Origin: JBCDGZ01 sp038750655
GTDB lineage: Bacteria > Bacteroidota > Bacteroidia > Chitinophagales > Saprospiraceae
Assembly (NCBI GenBank): GCA_038750655.1
Contig: JBCDGZ010000048.1
Span: forward strand, 1-49,096
Length of the DNA stretch: 49,096 nucleotides
Reading direction: 5' to 3'
Shown: in pieces, positions 9,549-19,317 of the stretch
Position numbering within the stretch: position 1 is the stretch's first letter
Layout: each line of letters opens with the position of its first letter
Translations under genes and position numbers: made by a program
The notes under the pieces: model-generated
Told to the model about the DNA's origin: nothing
Seen by the model: only the letters and a program-made list of their open reading frames with translations
Databases searched by the model: none

Positions 9549-12500
9549 CTACTCTGTAACTATTATCGGCTGCGCCAACTCGGCCTTCCCTTCCAAGTGC
9601 AGCAAATAATACATCCCCGGGGCGAAGCCACTGAGGTCTAGCGTCATGGCATTCCAGCCTTTCTGTACTGGCACCCGCTTTCGGAGCAGTTGATGCCCCA
9701 GCACATCCATCACAATCAAGGTGGCCTGCGGCCGGTGCGAACGGAGCTTGACCTTGAGCTGGGGGGCCTGCGGCGAAAGCGGGTTGGGATACAACTCCAG
9801 GCCTACCGCCGCCTGAGCGCAGGGCGTCTCTACAGCAATGATGTTAGAATACTTGAAGCTGCCATCTAAATCTACTAGCTTTAAGCGATAGTAATTGAGC
9901 TGCCCAGCTTCTTCGTCGAAGTAGTGGTAGGCGGCGGTGCCGTTGGCCCCGCGCCCTTGGGTTTGCTTGATGAACTCGAAAGTCTGCCCATCTTCGCTGC
10001 GCTCCAATTCAAAATGACTGAACTGATCTTCGACCGCCGTCACCCAATCCAATTGTACATCACAGCCCTTTGCTAATCCCGCAAAAGTTGTTAGCTCTAC
10101 TGGGAGGGCATTAAAGTCCAGACGCAGCAGAGCTGTGCCACCCGAGAAGCTGTCTAGGCCACGGAATTCTACATAGTTGCGGGCATTGCCCGCCTCCGAG
10201 GCACTACCATCCGTACTAGCCGCCGCCCCGTTTTCACTTCGCCCGGTCTCCTCATCAAAGACCTCCGTAGCCAGACTCGTAATGTCTTCCATCCCCTCGA
10301 CGCCCGCCGGACTGATGTCCCCTACCCCAAGGCCCCCCGTTTTCTTAAACCACTGAAGGCTCGACCGTACCGCATCCGGATAAGTCATCAGCAAAGCATC
10401 CGCTTGCGCGTCTAAAGCCTGTAGCTCTTCTGGCCGAAAGTAGAACTTAATATCAAAACGGCTCCCCGCCTGCGGCAGCGCCTTAAGCTGCACCTGCCAA
10501 TCACGAGCCATCACCAGCGTAGCCGAACTGGCATCCTCCTGATAGCGATCCGCGGGGGTGGGCGTGAGTTGGATTTCGATATAATCAATCAGCTCGTTGA
10601 GTGGGAAGGAATCGGGGCTGCCGGTACTGTAGCGAATGGAGAACAAGTAATTTTCTGGTTCTAAGGGATTGTAGAAATAGTACCAATCATCGCCAGCGGG
10701 ATGGCAGGAGGCGGTGGCGCGAATACGGCCGCTGGTGCCCCCATCGCTGTGTTGGCCGGTGAGGGGATCGAAGGTGTAATTGGTGGTAGTGGTGGCCGAC
10801 TGTTCGCTGAGGGCGTAGTAGGTGCGGGGCTGGCTGCAATCGATCAAGACATCTCGGACATCCGGCTCGGAGGCGGCGCCGCCGTTGTCGGGCAGTAAAA
10901 GGTCCAGCGAGCTGCCGGAGGCAAAGAGCTGGCCGGAGCTGGCCGTCAAGCCACCGTCGGTACTGCCATTATCGTCGGCGGGCGAAGCCGCCCAGCGGTA
11001 ATTTGCTGCATCCCCGTCGTCTGCATCATAGCAAGGACGAAGGCCATCGCCATCTTGATCCAGGCCGCTGCAATCTCCAGGGTAATCCGCTTTTGAATCT
11101 CCATCTATCCAACTGTCCCAAGCCTCCTGCTGATCTGAGATATTGTCGTCATCGGAATCTTTATCCAAATAATCCGGCAGGCCATCCCCATCGTGATCAT
11201 AAGCATCAACCGAAGCACTGCTATTGTCCACATCGATTCCTTTCCCCCCAAAACCAACCCGATCATCATAAGCATCCAGCAGCCCATCGCCATCGCTGTC
11301 CAGTGTTCCGGGAGCTGTATAGGTTGCCGTTGGCTGCGCCTCATAATTGTCCAATAAACCATCATCATCTGCATCTACATCCCGAAAATCTGGCACCTCA
11401 TCGCCATCCGTATCTCCTGCAAAGTCAAACTGCAAAGGGCGGCCCCCTTCGGTCGGATCGACCGTATCGTTATAACCATTCGCCCCAAAATAGGAGCCAT
11501 CCAGCAAACCATCACCATCCGTATCCGCTCCTTTCGCCTCAAAGACATCGCACAATCCATCATCATCTGCATCCAGATCAACGAAAGCCAAAGGATGAAC
11601 GGCGTTGCTCAAGAGCGTAGATGGAGAAGTCTCAAAAAGACAATTAGGGAAAAAACTGCACATCCCAGCAATCAGAGGCCCATCTGTTAAATTATCATCA
11701 ACCAGATCAGCCAAACCATCCCCGTCAACGTCCGTCGACACATCTATTCGACCATCGCCATCAGCATCCGTCCCTCCGGCTTCTACCAAATCTGGTAGGC
11801 CATCATTATCCGAATCCAGGTCAAAAAAATCGGGGACACCATCGCTGTCCGTATCCATATCTGCGCAAACGCCCAGAGCATTGAGCGTGCAGTAATCGGC
11901 ATCTTGATAATTGGGAATGCCGTCATTATCTTCGTCGTCTAGCGGGTCGCGGCCTAGGCAGTAGAAGGCGGAGTAAGGAACATCGCGAGTATTGAATTGC
12001 TCAGTTTTACCCACGCCAAAGCTGCCGTTGCCCGGGCCTCCGATAATGGACTGGTTGTCGACTAAAATTTCGTAGTAGCCGGGGCCGTAGGTACAGCAGA
12101 TGCCATTGAAAAAGCCATCAACGATTTCAAAGCTGTAGGGGCCGAGTGGCAGATAGTAGGAGACATCGACGAAGACCCCACGATCTTGAAATCGGCGATA
12201 GGGACCGCCGGAGGCCACCAGGTTACCCAGGCTATCCTTGAGGGTCCAGCTGGTTTCTTCAGGAAAATCATCCAACTGAAGTCGAAGATTGACCCAGCTG
12301 CTGTCCGGGCGGCCAGCGAAGGGGGCATTGCGGCACACTTCGAAGGGGTCAGGCAGGCCATCATTGTCGTCGTCGATGTCCTCTGCGTCTGGAATGCCGT
12401 CGGCATCGCGGTCGGGGCCGATGGAGCAAAAGCTGATGGGGCCTAGGCCAAAGCCCCGATCTCCAGCGGTGCAGCCCTCGCAGCCTTCCCAGCGAATAAG

Positions 12501-13154
12501 AATTTGATCGATCAAGCCGTTGTCATCAAAGTTAACGCCGACCTGATCATTATTGCCACTGACCGTACTGTTAACAGGATTGACAGTGCCAGGAGCTGTT
12601 TGCTGCCAACTGGGGCTGGCATTGGCGCTAAGGTTGGGATAAAGCGCGGAGCCGGATTTGTAGCTGGCGGAGATGGTGAGGCGATCGCCGCTTTGCAGGG
12701 AGGTGTTGATGTGGTAGAGGTCGAAGCCAAGGCGAGCGGGGATGGGCGGAAAGATGTCGATCTGGATGTCGATGGGGTTGACGGAGCCGGAGGCGACGTC
12801 GGCAGCTTGGCCCAGCACATTGACGGAGCCATCGGAGAAAAAGGAGGTCAGCGAGGGGCTGGCCCCGCTCGACAGGTTGATCAAATCGGCGGTGGAGCCG
12901 AGGTAGCTGATACGAAAGGTATGGCCGGATTGATTGACATTAAGGTACTGCTGGGAGAGGCTACCGGCGGGGATCCAGTCGTACTGATCGGAGCCAGGAC
13001 CCCAGGCCAGGGTATACAGCTGTTCGTCGGCTTGGCAACTGGGGCTGCTGTGCAATTCCTGGGCGGTCATCGGTGTTTGGGAGAGATAAAGGAACAAAAT
13101 AGCCAAAAACAGGCCCTTGCTCCAATGTCTGCATCGGCATTGGGTGCTCATCAT
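9549..13154 (-). CDS. secreted thrombospondin type 3 repeat protein with T9SS type A sorting domain
   Basis: A 1201-residue exported protein. It opens with a signal peptide (residues 1-31, ending MTAQ), then an N-terminal beta-rich domain to about 240. Residues about 246-718 carry many Asp-rich calcium-binding repeats of the thrombospondin type 3/OmpA-linker kind (DADGIPDAEDIDDDNDG, DSDGVPDFFDLDSDNDG, DVDGDGLADLVDD). A further beta-rich region follows. From about 1117 to the end lies a type A sorting domain (LELYPNPLSPQ, VMDVLG, FAPGMYYLLHLEG). These repeats bind calcium and stiffen long cell-surface proteins in other members. It converges on the giant adhesin, with a terminator and inverted repeats between. 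The ligand is unknown. Confidence 0.9.
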   Translation of the reverse strand: MMSTQCRCRHWSKGLFLAILFLYLSQTPMTAQELHSSPSCQADEQLYTLAWGPGSDQYDWIPAGSLSQQYLNVNQSGHTFRISYLGSTADLINLSSGASPSLTSFFSDGSVNVLGQAADVASGSVNPIDIQIDIFPPIPARLGFDLYHINTSLQSGDRLTISASYKSGSALYPNLSANASPSWQQTAPGTVNPVNSTVSGNNDQVGVNFDDNGLIDQILIRWEGCEGCTAGDRGFGLGPISFCSIGPDRDADGIPDAEDIDDDNDGLPDPFEVCRNAPFAGRPDSSWVNLRLQLDDFPEETSWTLKDSLGNLVASGGPYRRFQDRGVFVDVSYYLPLGPYSFEIVDGFFNGICCTYGPGYYEILVDNQSIIGGPGNGSFGVGKTEQFNTRDVPYSAFYCLGRDPLDDEDNDGIPNYQDADYCTLNALGVCADMDTDSDGVPDFFDLDSDNDGLPDLVEAGGTDADGDGRIDVSTDVDGDGLADLVDDNLTDGPLIAGMCSFFPNCLFETSPSTLLSNAVHPLAFVDLDADDDGLCDVFEAKGADTDGDGLLDGSYFGANGYNDTVDPTEGGRPLQFDFAGDTDGDEVPDFRDVDADDDGLLDNYEAQPTATYTAPGTLDSDGDGLLDAYDDRVGFGGKGIDVDNSSASVDAYDHDGDGLPDYLDKDSDDDNISDQQEAWDSWIDGDSKADYPGDCSGLDQDGDGLRPCYDADDGDAANYRWAASPADDNGSTDGGLTASSGQLFASGSSLDLLLPDNGGAASEPDVRDVLIDCSQPRTYYALSEQSATTTTNYTFDPLTGQHSDGGTSGRIRATASCHPAGDDWYYFYNPLEPENYLFSIRYSTGSPDSFPLNELIDYIEIQLTPTPADRYQEDASSATLVMARDWQVQLKALPQAGSRFDIKFYFRPEELQALDAQADALLMTYPDAVRSSLQWFKKTGGLGVGDISPAGVEGMEDITSLATEVFDEETGRSENGAAASTDGSASEAGNARNYVEFRGLDSFSGGTALLRLDFNALPVELTTFAGLAKGCDVQLDWVTAVEDQFSHFELERSEDGQTFEFIKQTQGRGANGTAAYHYFDEEAGQLNYYRLKLVDLDGSFKYSNIIAVETPCAQAAVGLELYPNPLSPQAPQLKVKLRSHRPQATLIVMDVLGHQLLRKRVPVQKGWNAMTLDLSGFAPGMYYLLHLEGKAELAQPIIVTE

Positions 13155-13309
13155 TGTGTGCGCTTAAGGTGTACTCAATGATATGCTATGGGATGCTGGT
13201 TATTGGGGAACGGGTATGTAGAATGAGGGAAAAGAGAGGCAAATATATAAATTAAACATATGCTTTTAAAGCCTAAAACATTTTTTCTTAAATTATTTTA
13301 CCAACCAGC

Positions 13310-15376
13310 TTAGTTGGCCAGTGCAATCTTACTCATCGTTTTACTGCCCATCATCTTCTGTTTGCCATCATAAGGCAGCGAAAAGGCAATGGTTGTTCCC
13401 TCGCTACTGCTCTTTTCTACCCAAATATCTCCACTGAGACGGTCAATAATTTTACGGCAGATGGCCAGGCCCAGGCCGGAGCCTTGATAGTTATTCTTCG
13501 TGTGCAGGCGCTTGAACATTTCAAAAATCTGCTTATGAAATTCAGGTTCTATCCCAATCCCGTTGTCTTGCACATAAAAAACATGGCGCTTATTAAGGAA
13601 TTTATAGCTGATGTTGATAACTACTTGTTCTTCGGTGTTGTACTTGATGCCATTCTCAATTAAATTCTTAAACACCAGGAATAAACTGGAACTGTAACTC
13701 CAAATCGTTGGCATTTCTGAACAATTGAGTTGCCCACCTTTTGAAAATGCCTCCGAGGGGAGCACCATTTTTATGCGGTCCAAAACGGTATTCACATCCA
13801 CCTTTTCTCTCCGTCGATCCCCCTTTTCGACCCTTGAATACTCTAGTACATCCTCAATCAGGACATTCAATTGTTTGGTATTCTGTTTAATAAAACTAAT
13901 GTATTCTTCCGACTGCTCGTCCAACTGATCCTTCATTTTCCGCTCCAGCAATCGGGTGAAGCTGAAGATATTCCGCAGTGGTTCTTTGAGGTCATGGGAG
14001 GCGATATAGGCAAAGCTCTCTAGCTCTTTGTTAGAGCGCTTGAGTTGCTCGTTTGACTTTTCGAGATCGGCTGTCCGGGAGCGGACTTGCCGCAGCAGCC
14101 GGGTGTTATAGTCGCGCTTACGGCGGTACTCCCGATAGAGGATAATGGCGGCGATGCTGACGATGAGCAGAAAGATGGCGATGGCCCGGGAGGTTGATTT
14201 GTGTTGATTAATCAATTCCTCTTGAATGATCTGATTTTCTTTGAGTAACTTGTTTTCTGTTTCTTTTTTCTCAAACTGGTATTTGGTTTCCAGCTCCGCA
14301 AATTGCTCGCTCTTTTTCTCATTAAACAGGCTATCGGCAATGGTCTGATAATTTTTTTGGTAAGTATAGGCCATTTCGAATTGCCCCAGCGCATTGTAGC
14401 ATTCGGCCAGGCCTTTCAGTGCTTCTTTGTAGGAACTACTTTTCAATTTCAAGGCGGTATTATCCTTTACCTCCATAAAGTAATTGATCGCCCGGGTATA
14501 ATCTTGCTTCTCTTTCTGGAGCTTGGCGAAGCCCAGATAGGCATCCGACAGCCCCGACTGATCGCCCATAGATTCCAATAGACCAATCGCTTGCTCGTAA
14601 TTAAGGTCGGCAATTTCAAAATGCTTCCTACCCCCTTCAATATCGCCGATGCTCATCAGCGCATAAGCCTGAGACAATCGATTATCGTGCGCTTCGGCAA
14701 TTTTGATAACCTTATTGAAATAGACATAGGCGGAGTCCTTTTTTTCTTCTTCTAAAAAAGAATAGGCCATGCTTTCATAGGCCGCAGTTTTGGCCAGGTG
14801 ATCATCAGAATTTTCAGCTACCTTGATGGCTTTTCGGAAATATTCAATCGCCTTTTGTCGGTTTTCCAATTCAGAGTGCAAAATGCCGATATTGACAAGG
14901 GTGAAGCACCTTCCGCGTTCACTATCGTCGAGGGCCAGAGCCTGCTGGTAATAGCTCAGTGCCTCCGAAAAACGATTTTGGGCAGCAAAGGAAATGGCCA
15001 GATCATTCAGGGCATTGGACTGCAACCTGCGGCTGTCGCACTTCATCGCCAGGCCCAGGGCCTCCTGGTTCAAGGTGATGGCCTCATTGGTCCGCCCCTC
15101 CAAACTCTCGACGATAGCCAACAAGTTCAGTGCTCGGGAAGCCCCAGCGTAATAATCGATACGATTTGATAATTCAAGGGCCTGCTGGCCATATTCCTGG
15201 GTTTTCTTCACCTCTACTCGATGATACTCCCAGGCCAACTTGTTCAACAAATTGACCCTGACACTATCCTCCTTCGCCTGCGGCAGCAAAAGCGACAAGC
15301 TATCTATAACCTTCGTCTCGGCCAGCGCAGTCCCACTGATTAGCAACAAAGCCCAGAAAAGTATGAATCTACTCAT
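13310..15376 (-). CDS. tetratricopeptide-repeat sensor histidine kinase
   Basis: A 688-residue two-component sensor. A signal peptide (1-19, ending ALAE) is followed by a periplasmic TPR array (about 40-360), a coiled coil, one membrane helix (398-417) and a cytoplasmic coiled coil. The HisKA domain contains the motif IASHDLKEPLRNIFSF with phosphoacceptor His461. The HATPase domain shows the N box (NLIENGIKYN), G1 box (DNGIGI) and G2 box (GSGLGLAICRKI). This build (periplasmic TPRs plus HisKA kinase) is common in Bacteroidota; the signal is unknown. No response regulator is adjacent. The only one in the window is the NarL-type regulator near 31.3 kb, a family usually paired with HisKA_3 kinases, so a pairing is not implied. 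Confidence 0.93.
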   Translation of the reverse strand: MSRFILFWALLLISGTALAETKVIDSLSLLLPQAKEDSVRVNLLNKLAWEYHRVEVKKTQEYGQQALELSNRIDYYAGASRALNLLAIVESLEGRTNEAITLNQEALGLAMKCDSRRLQSNALNDLAISFAAQNRFSEALSYYQQALALDDSERGRCFTLVNIGILHSELENRQKAIEYFRKAIKVAENSDDHLAKTAAYESMAYSFLEEEKKDSAYVYFNKVIKIAEAHDNRLSQAYALMSIGDIEGGRKHFEIADLNYEQAIGLLESMGDQSGLSDAYLGFAKLQKEKQDYTRAINYFMEVKDNTALKLKSSSYKEALKGLAECYNALGQFEMAYTYQKNYQTIADSLFNEKKSEQFAELETKYQFEKKETENKLLKENQIIQEELINQHKSTSRAIAIFLLIVSIAAIILYREYRRKRDYNTRLLRQVRSRTADLEKSNEQLKRSNKELESFAYIASHDLKEPLRNIFSFTRLLERKMKDQLDEQSEEYISFIKQNTKQLNVLIEDVLEYSRVEKGDRRREKVDVNTVLDRIKMVLPSEAFSKGGQLNCSEMPTIWSYSSSLFLVFKNLIENGIKYNTEEQVVINISYKFLNKRHVFYVQDNGIGIEPEFHKQIFEMFKRLHTKNNYQGSGLGLAICRKIIDRLSGDIWVEKSSSEGTTIAFSLPYDGKQKMMGSKTMSKIALAN

Positions 15377-15460
15377 CAGAATACATTGATCGGTTTGCTT
15401 TGGAAGAATCGGCGGCCTTAAAATACCGCTACTTTTTACTCAAAATAACGAAAGGCATAG

Positions 15461-15468
15461 TACATTTG
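15461..15468 (+). promoter_or_regulatory. candidate Bacteroidota -7 box for the small membrane protein
   Basis: TACATTTG fits the TAnnTTTG -7 consensus used by the Bacteroidota primary sigma factor. No TTG -33 box is visible at the usual distance, only a T run near 15433-15437. The leader would be about 70 bases. Confidence 0.3.
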
Positions 15469-15542
15469 TAAAGTAGGCTTTATAGAATCTGTGACGTTAC
15501 GGCACATTATATGTAAAGAAAAAAGCATAATAGTAGCTTGTT

Positions 15543-16052
15543 ATGGAACATCGACTTCTACAGTACTTTAAAGAAGAAAAACAGTCCGCACTACTTTTCA
15601 TCACCATCGGCTCGGTAACTCTGGTCACAGGCCTGCTGGGCTATTTTTATTTCCAAACCCTACTCTGGAAAGGCATCGCCGCTCCCCTACTTCTGGGCGC
15701 CCCCGTACAATTATTTATGGGGCTCAGCACCTACTTTCGCAGCGATCAACAAGCCAAGGGACTGCTCCAGCAACTCGATCAACAGCCTCATCAATTCATT
15801 ACCGAAGAACTGGCTCGCATGAAAGCGGTAGACCATAATTACCAGACTTTCCGAAAAATTGGACTCTCTTTCTTCCTCATGGGCTTCGTCTTTGTCCTCA
15901 TGGGGGGTATCAGCAACTGGGGGCCAGTGGTACTGGGTGGCGGCATCGGGCTGACCTTACAAAGCTCCGCTATGCTGGTACTCGACCTGTTTGGTGAATT
16001 GCGCGCCTCTGTCTATCACTCGGCCATCATCCACTTCAAACAGAATTACTAA
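15543..16052 (+). CDS. hypothetical integral membrane protein
   Basis: A 169-residue protein with four predicted membrane helices in two pairs (about 18-36, 42-60, 106-124 and 126-146) separated by a polar, Gln-rich segment (RSDQQAKGLLQQLDQQPHQF). I do not recognise a named family. It starts with ATG after a TACATTTG-like promoter element, is divergent from the histidine kinase, and is followed after 25 bases by the cupin gene in the same direction, so the two may be co-transcribed. Confidence 0.75.
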   Translation: MEHRLLQYFKEEKQSALLFITIGSVTLVTGLLGYFYFQTLLWKGIAAPLLLGAPVQLFMGLSTYFRSDQQAKGLLQQLDQQPHQFITEELARMKAVDHNYQTFRKIGLSFFLMGFVFVLMGGISNWGPVVLGGGIGLTLQSSAMLVLDLFGELRASVYHSAIIHFKQNY

Positions 16053-16077
16053 TCTCTACGCCCTTAAAATACTTATC

Positions 16078-16443
16078 ATGGAAGTCATCAACGTCTTACA
16101 AAAATTCGAACTCTTTGAAGAGCAGTGGACTCCTAAAATCATCGGTGCCCTCAATGGTCAACACGTTAAATTGGCCAGAGTAGCCGGCGACTTTGTCTGG
16201 CACAATCACGAGCATGAGGATGAATTATTTTGGGTACTCAAAGGCCAGCTCATTATGGAATTCCGGGATAAAACGGTAGAAATAGGCCCCGGCGAGATGA
16301 TCATCGTGCCCAAAGGAGTCGAGCATTGCCCACGCACCAAAGACGGTCAGGAAGTCTTCCTCCTTTTATTCGAACCACAGGCCATCAAACACACCGGAGA
16401 AGTGCAGGATAAACGCACGGTCACCCAGATGGACTGGATTTAG
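16078..16443 (+). CDS. cupin domain protein
   Basis: A 121-residue single-domain cupin. Motif 1 is visible as GDFVWHNHEHEDELFWVLKG, with metal-ligand candidates His42, His44 and Glu49. Motif 2 is PGEMIIVPKGVEHCP, with His83. The fold should be a small beta-barrel holding a divalent metal; small cupins of this type act as isomerases, oxygenases or ligand-binding proteins, and the substrate cannot be told. The ATG at 16078 was chosen because the upstream in-frame codons overlap the preceding gene in another frame and add nothing to the cupin fold. Confidence 0.9.
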   Translation: MEVINVLQKFELFEEQWTPKIIGALNGQHVKLARVAGDFVWHNHEHEDELFWVLKGQLIMEFRDKTVEIGPGEMIIVPKGVEHCPRTKDGQEVFLLLFEPQAIKHTGEVQDKRTVTQMDWI

Positions 16444-16577
16444 GTACCAACTGTCTTGATGCGGATAAATCTACTGCTGCCCCGACAAGCTATTTCTCCT
16501 CCTTTTATTGTTAATAAGTAGTGGATGAGTTTATCGATAATCCATCTCTGTCTCTTAGTTCTGTAGCATATTGTTTT

Positions 16578-17795
16578 ATGAAAATAGTCAACCGCCAAAA
16601 AAATCGAAATTTCTTATCTGCTTTTGTGACAGGGGTATTTCTGTGGATCAATTTTTTTCTACCCCTACGAATACGCCGAATAGCCCTTATCAGCCTCCTT
16701 CCCCTGGCTTTGCTGTGCTCCTCTCATCAAGGCTCCTACCTATTTACCGCCAAGAACAATGCAAGCTATTTGGGGGAGAAAATCCCCAAAAGTGTAGGTG
16801 ATTCGACCTCAAGTCGCTATATCCGAGATCAAAAACAGCGCGGGATGCACTTTTTTGGGGCCTGGTCACCGGCGGCAGAGCATTTTCAGGAATTGGTTGA
16901 TAACCACATCGAGTGGATCGTTCATGTGCCCTACGGCTGGCAGGACAATGTAGAAAGTACCGAAATCCAGCTGTCCATCCACAATCGCGGCACTTGGCGC
17001 AAAGATGCGTCCATCAGCAATGCTGCCAAGACAGGCCGGAAATACGGTCTGCATTCTATGCTCAAACCCCACCTCTGGCTGCACAACACGACCTCCGACA
17101 AATGGCGTGGCACCATACAATTCAACAATACCGCCGACTGGAAAGCCTGGTCAGCTAGCTACGAAGCCTTCATTCTTCACTATGCCCGGCTGGCCGCGCA
17201 GCTCAACATGGAGGCCTTCTGCATCGGCACGGAACTGCACCAAACCGCCATTCAACACCCCGAATACTGGCGGGCGCTGATCCGCAAGGTGCGCAAAATA
17301 TTCAAAGGCCAGCTGACCTACGCCGCCAACTGGGACCGAGAGTTTGAAGAAATTACCTTCTGGGAGGAGCTGGACTTCATCGGCGTACAAGCTTACTTTC
17401 CCCTCACCGACCAAAAAAATCCCTCGGTCAGAAAGCTGGTCGCCGGCTGGCAGCCCGCCGCCGCTCGCTTAGAAGCCATCAGCAGAAAACATAATCGTCC
17501 GATCCTATTTACCGAAATCGGCTACAAAAGTACCAATGATGCCGCCATTGAGCCTTGGATTTGGGTGAACGATATTTCCACTTTTTACACCAAGCAATCC
17601 TACAAAACTCAGGCGAATTGCTACGAAGCTTTCTTTCGGGTCTTTTGGAAAAAGGATTGGTTTGCCGGTGCTCATATGTGGCAGTGGAAGGCAGGCATTG
17701 ACATCAAACAAGGGAAAGGGAACATCAGCTTCACACCGCAACAAAAGCCCGCGCAAAACATTATGGCCAAGTGGTTTGGGAAGGTGGTGCGATAA
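16578..17795 (+). CDS. glycoside hydrolase, GH113-like (clan GH-A TIM barrel)
   Basis: About 405 residues from the ATG at 16578; an in-frame ATG at 16521 would add 19 residues and is less likely because MKIVNRQ starts a better export/anchor sequence (hydrophobic helix near residues 20-50). The rest is a TIM barrel of the GH113/beta-mannanase-like type. FCIGTELHQT carries the presumed acid/base Glu219 and ILFTEIGYKS the presumed nucleophile Glu313, a spacing typical of clan GH-A. WDxxFEE, DFIGVQAYFPL and HMWQWKAG are further family-like motifs. It likely cleaves a beta-linked mannan or related glycan at the cell envelope. The substrate is inferred from family only. Confidence 0.82.
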   Translation: MKIVNRQKNRNFLSAFVTGVFLWINFFLPLRIRRIALISLLPLALLCSSHQGSYLFTAKNNASYLGEKIPKSVGDSTSSRYIRDQKQRGMHFFGAWSPAAEHFQELVDNHIEWIVHVPYGWQDNVESTEIQLSIHNRGTWRKDASISNAAKTGRKYGLHSMLKPHLWLHNTTSDKWRGTIQFNNTADWKAWSASYEAFILHYARLAAQLNMEAFCIGTELHQTAIQHPEYWRALIRKVRKIFKGQLTYAANWDREFEEITFWEELDFIGVQAYFPLTDQKNPSVRKLVAGWQPAAARLEAISRKHNRPILFTEIGYKSTNDAAIEPWIWVNDISTFYTKQSYKTQANCYEAFFRVFWKKDWFAGAHMWQWKAGIDIKQGKGNISFTPQQKPAQNIMAKWFGKVVR

Positions 17796-17804
17796 ATGAA
17801 TTGA

Positions 17805-19226
17805 TTAGCGCAGCAAAGCCGCTATGGCTTCGTTTCCTGCCGCCAAATCCAGCGCCGATTGGCCCTCTTTGTCTGTAAGGCTCCGGTCCGCCTCTTCGTT
17901 CAATAAGATACGTACCAGCTCGGGATCGCCCGCAACGACGGCCTGCATCAGCGGGGTGCGCCCCTCCGCATTCGGCAAATCAATATCAACCTCCTCTTCT
18001 ATCAAGCCCACCAGCCAGCTCGCACGGTCAAAGTGAATAGCCCACTCCAGGGGCCTCCGACCATCAAGAGGGCGGTTCAAATCGACCTTATGCCGCACCA
18101 GCACCGGCAGAATCGCAATGCTGGCCTTCTCAATCGCCTTAATAATCGGGGAAGGCACGCCGCTGCCCCCGAAAAAAGGATCAGCTCCCACCTCCAACAG
18201 CAAGTTCATGATCTTAGCATCCTTGTACGCCAAAAACTGCGGGCTGAGCAGTTGACTGGGATTGTTGAGCACCTCCGCCCAATTGTCCTTTGGCGCAGCC
18301 AGCATCAGCTCTACAAGCTTTTCGTGCCCATTGAGGACCACCCAGGTCAGCGGAGAATGCTGATGGCCAGCAGGCACCGTTGTGGTGTCCGCCCCCCGCT
18401 TAATCAACGCAGCGGTGGTGGCCCCGTCTTTTTGTTGCAAGGCGGCCATCAGTGCCGTCGTACTCGTCGCCGGATCGATGGCGTTGAGGTCTTCGACGCT
18501 GTCAAGGATTACCCCTGCCGCGGCGGCGTCCCCCGCTTGGATCGCTGCAATCAGCGCCCCCAGGCTATCTCCCTCCTTGAGTTGCTTATACTGCCGCCGC
18601 AGGCGACGCTCTTGGCGGGCTTTCTCGCGCTCCGCCTGGCGCTTGGCCTTCCGATCGGCCTCGGCTTCGGCTTTAGCCACCTGCTCTTGCTTTTCTTGGC
18701 GGGCCGCCTGAGCCTCTGCTTTTAGCTCCTCGTGGCGGGCCTTGTCGCGGGCCACGCGGCTGGCGCGCGCTGCGTCTTTTTGGTTGTCGATCAGGGTCAG
18801 CAGGGCGGTGTAGCCTTTTTCGGCGGCTAGGTCATGGGGGCTGCGTCCTTCGCGGGTCGGCTGGCGACCATCAGCTCCAGCTTCCAACAGCAGCTCGACC
18901 ATCTGAGGATTTTCCCAGGATACGGCTTTGTAGAGAGCGGTTTCGCCTTTTTGGTCAGCGAGATTGGGATTGGCCCCTTTGCGGAGGAGCAGCCCGACGA
19001 TCAGGGTCTGGTTGCGGTCGGCGGACAGGGGGAGCGGGAGGCGGCCCAGGCCATCTTCTTTGTTGGGATCAACGCCGGCGCGCAGCGCGCGGGCAACTTC
19101 TTCGGGGTCATTATCATCAATCGCGCGGATCAGATCAGTAACATCCATCGTCAAGCGATCGCGGATGGATTGGGTACTCTTACTGAGAAAATCACTGATT
19201 TTATTAAACAGGTCGTCGTTGGACAT
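17805..19226 (-). CDS. ankyrin repeat protein with central charged coiled coil
   Basis: A 473-residue protein without a signal peptide. Ankyrin repeats occupy about 35-150 (DPEEVARALRAGVDPN, NQTLIVGLLLRKGANPN, NPQMVELLLEAGAD) and again about 225-473 (KLVELML, ASWLVGLIEEEVDIDL, DPELVRILLNEEADR). Between them is an extremely Lys/Arg/Glu/Ala-rich helix (about 150-215) expected to form a coiled coil. Ankyrin arrays bind protein partners; none can be named here. It converges on the GH113 gene with 9 bases between stops. Confidence 0.88.
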   Translation of the reverse strand: MSNDDLFNKISDFLSKSTQSIRDRLTMDVTDLIRAIDDNDPEEVARALRAGVDPNKEDGLGRLPLPLSADRNQTLIVGLLLRKGANPNLADQKGETALYKAVSWENPQMVELLLEAGADGRQPTREGRSPHDLAAEKGYTALLTLIDNQKDAARASRVARDKARHEELKAEAQAARQEKQEQVAKAEAEADRKAKRQAEREKARQERRLRRQYKQLKEGDSLGALIAAIQAGDAAAAGVILDSVEDLNAIDPATSTTALMAALQQKDGATTAALIKRGADTTTVPAGHQHSPLTWVVLNGHEKLVELMLAAPKDNWAEVLNNPSQLLSPQFLAYKDAKIMNLLLEVGADPFFGGSGVPSPIIKAIEKASIAILPVLVRHKVDLNRPLDGRRPLEWAIHFDRASWLVGLIEEEVDIDLPNAEGRTPLMQAVVAGDPELVRILLNEEADRSLTDKEGQSALDLAAGNEAIAALLR

Positions 19227-19317
19227 GAATGAGTCGTTTTGTGGAGAGACAAAGATATTGATTTCTCTTCAAGCGAGGCAACTATTTCAGGACAATACCA
19301 TCCATATACTCAGCCCC

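Noticed and set aside
13310..15376. Histidine kinase as cognate partner of the curli response regulator
   Set aside because: It is 16 kb away, and HisKA kinases rarely pair with NarL-type regulators; nothing in the sequence links them.
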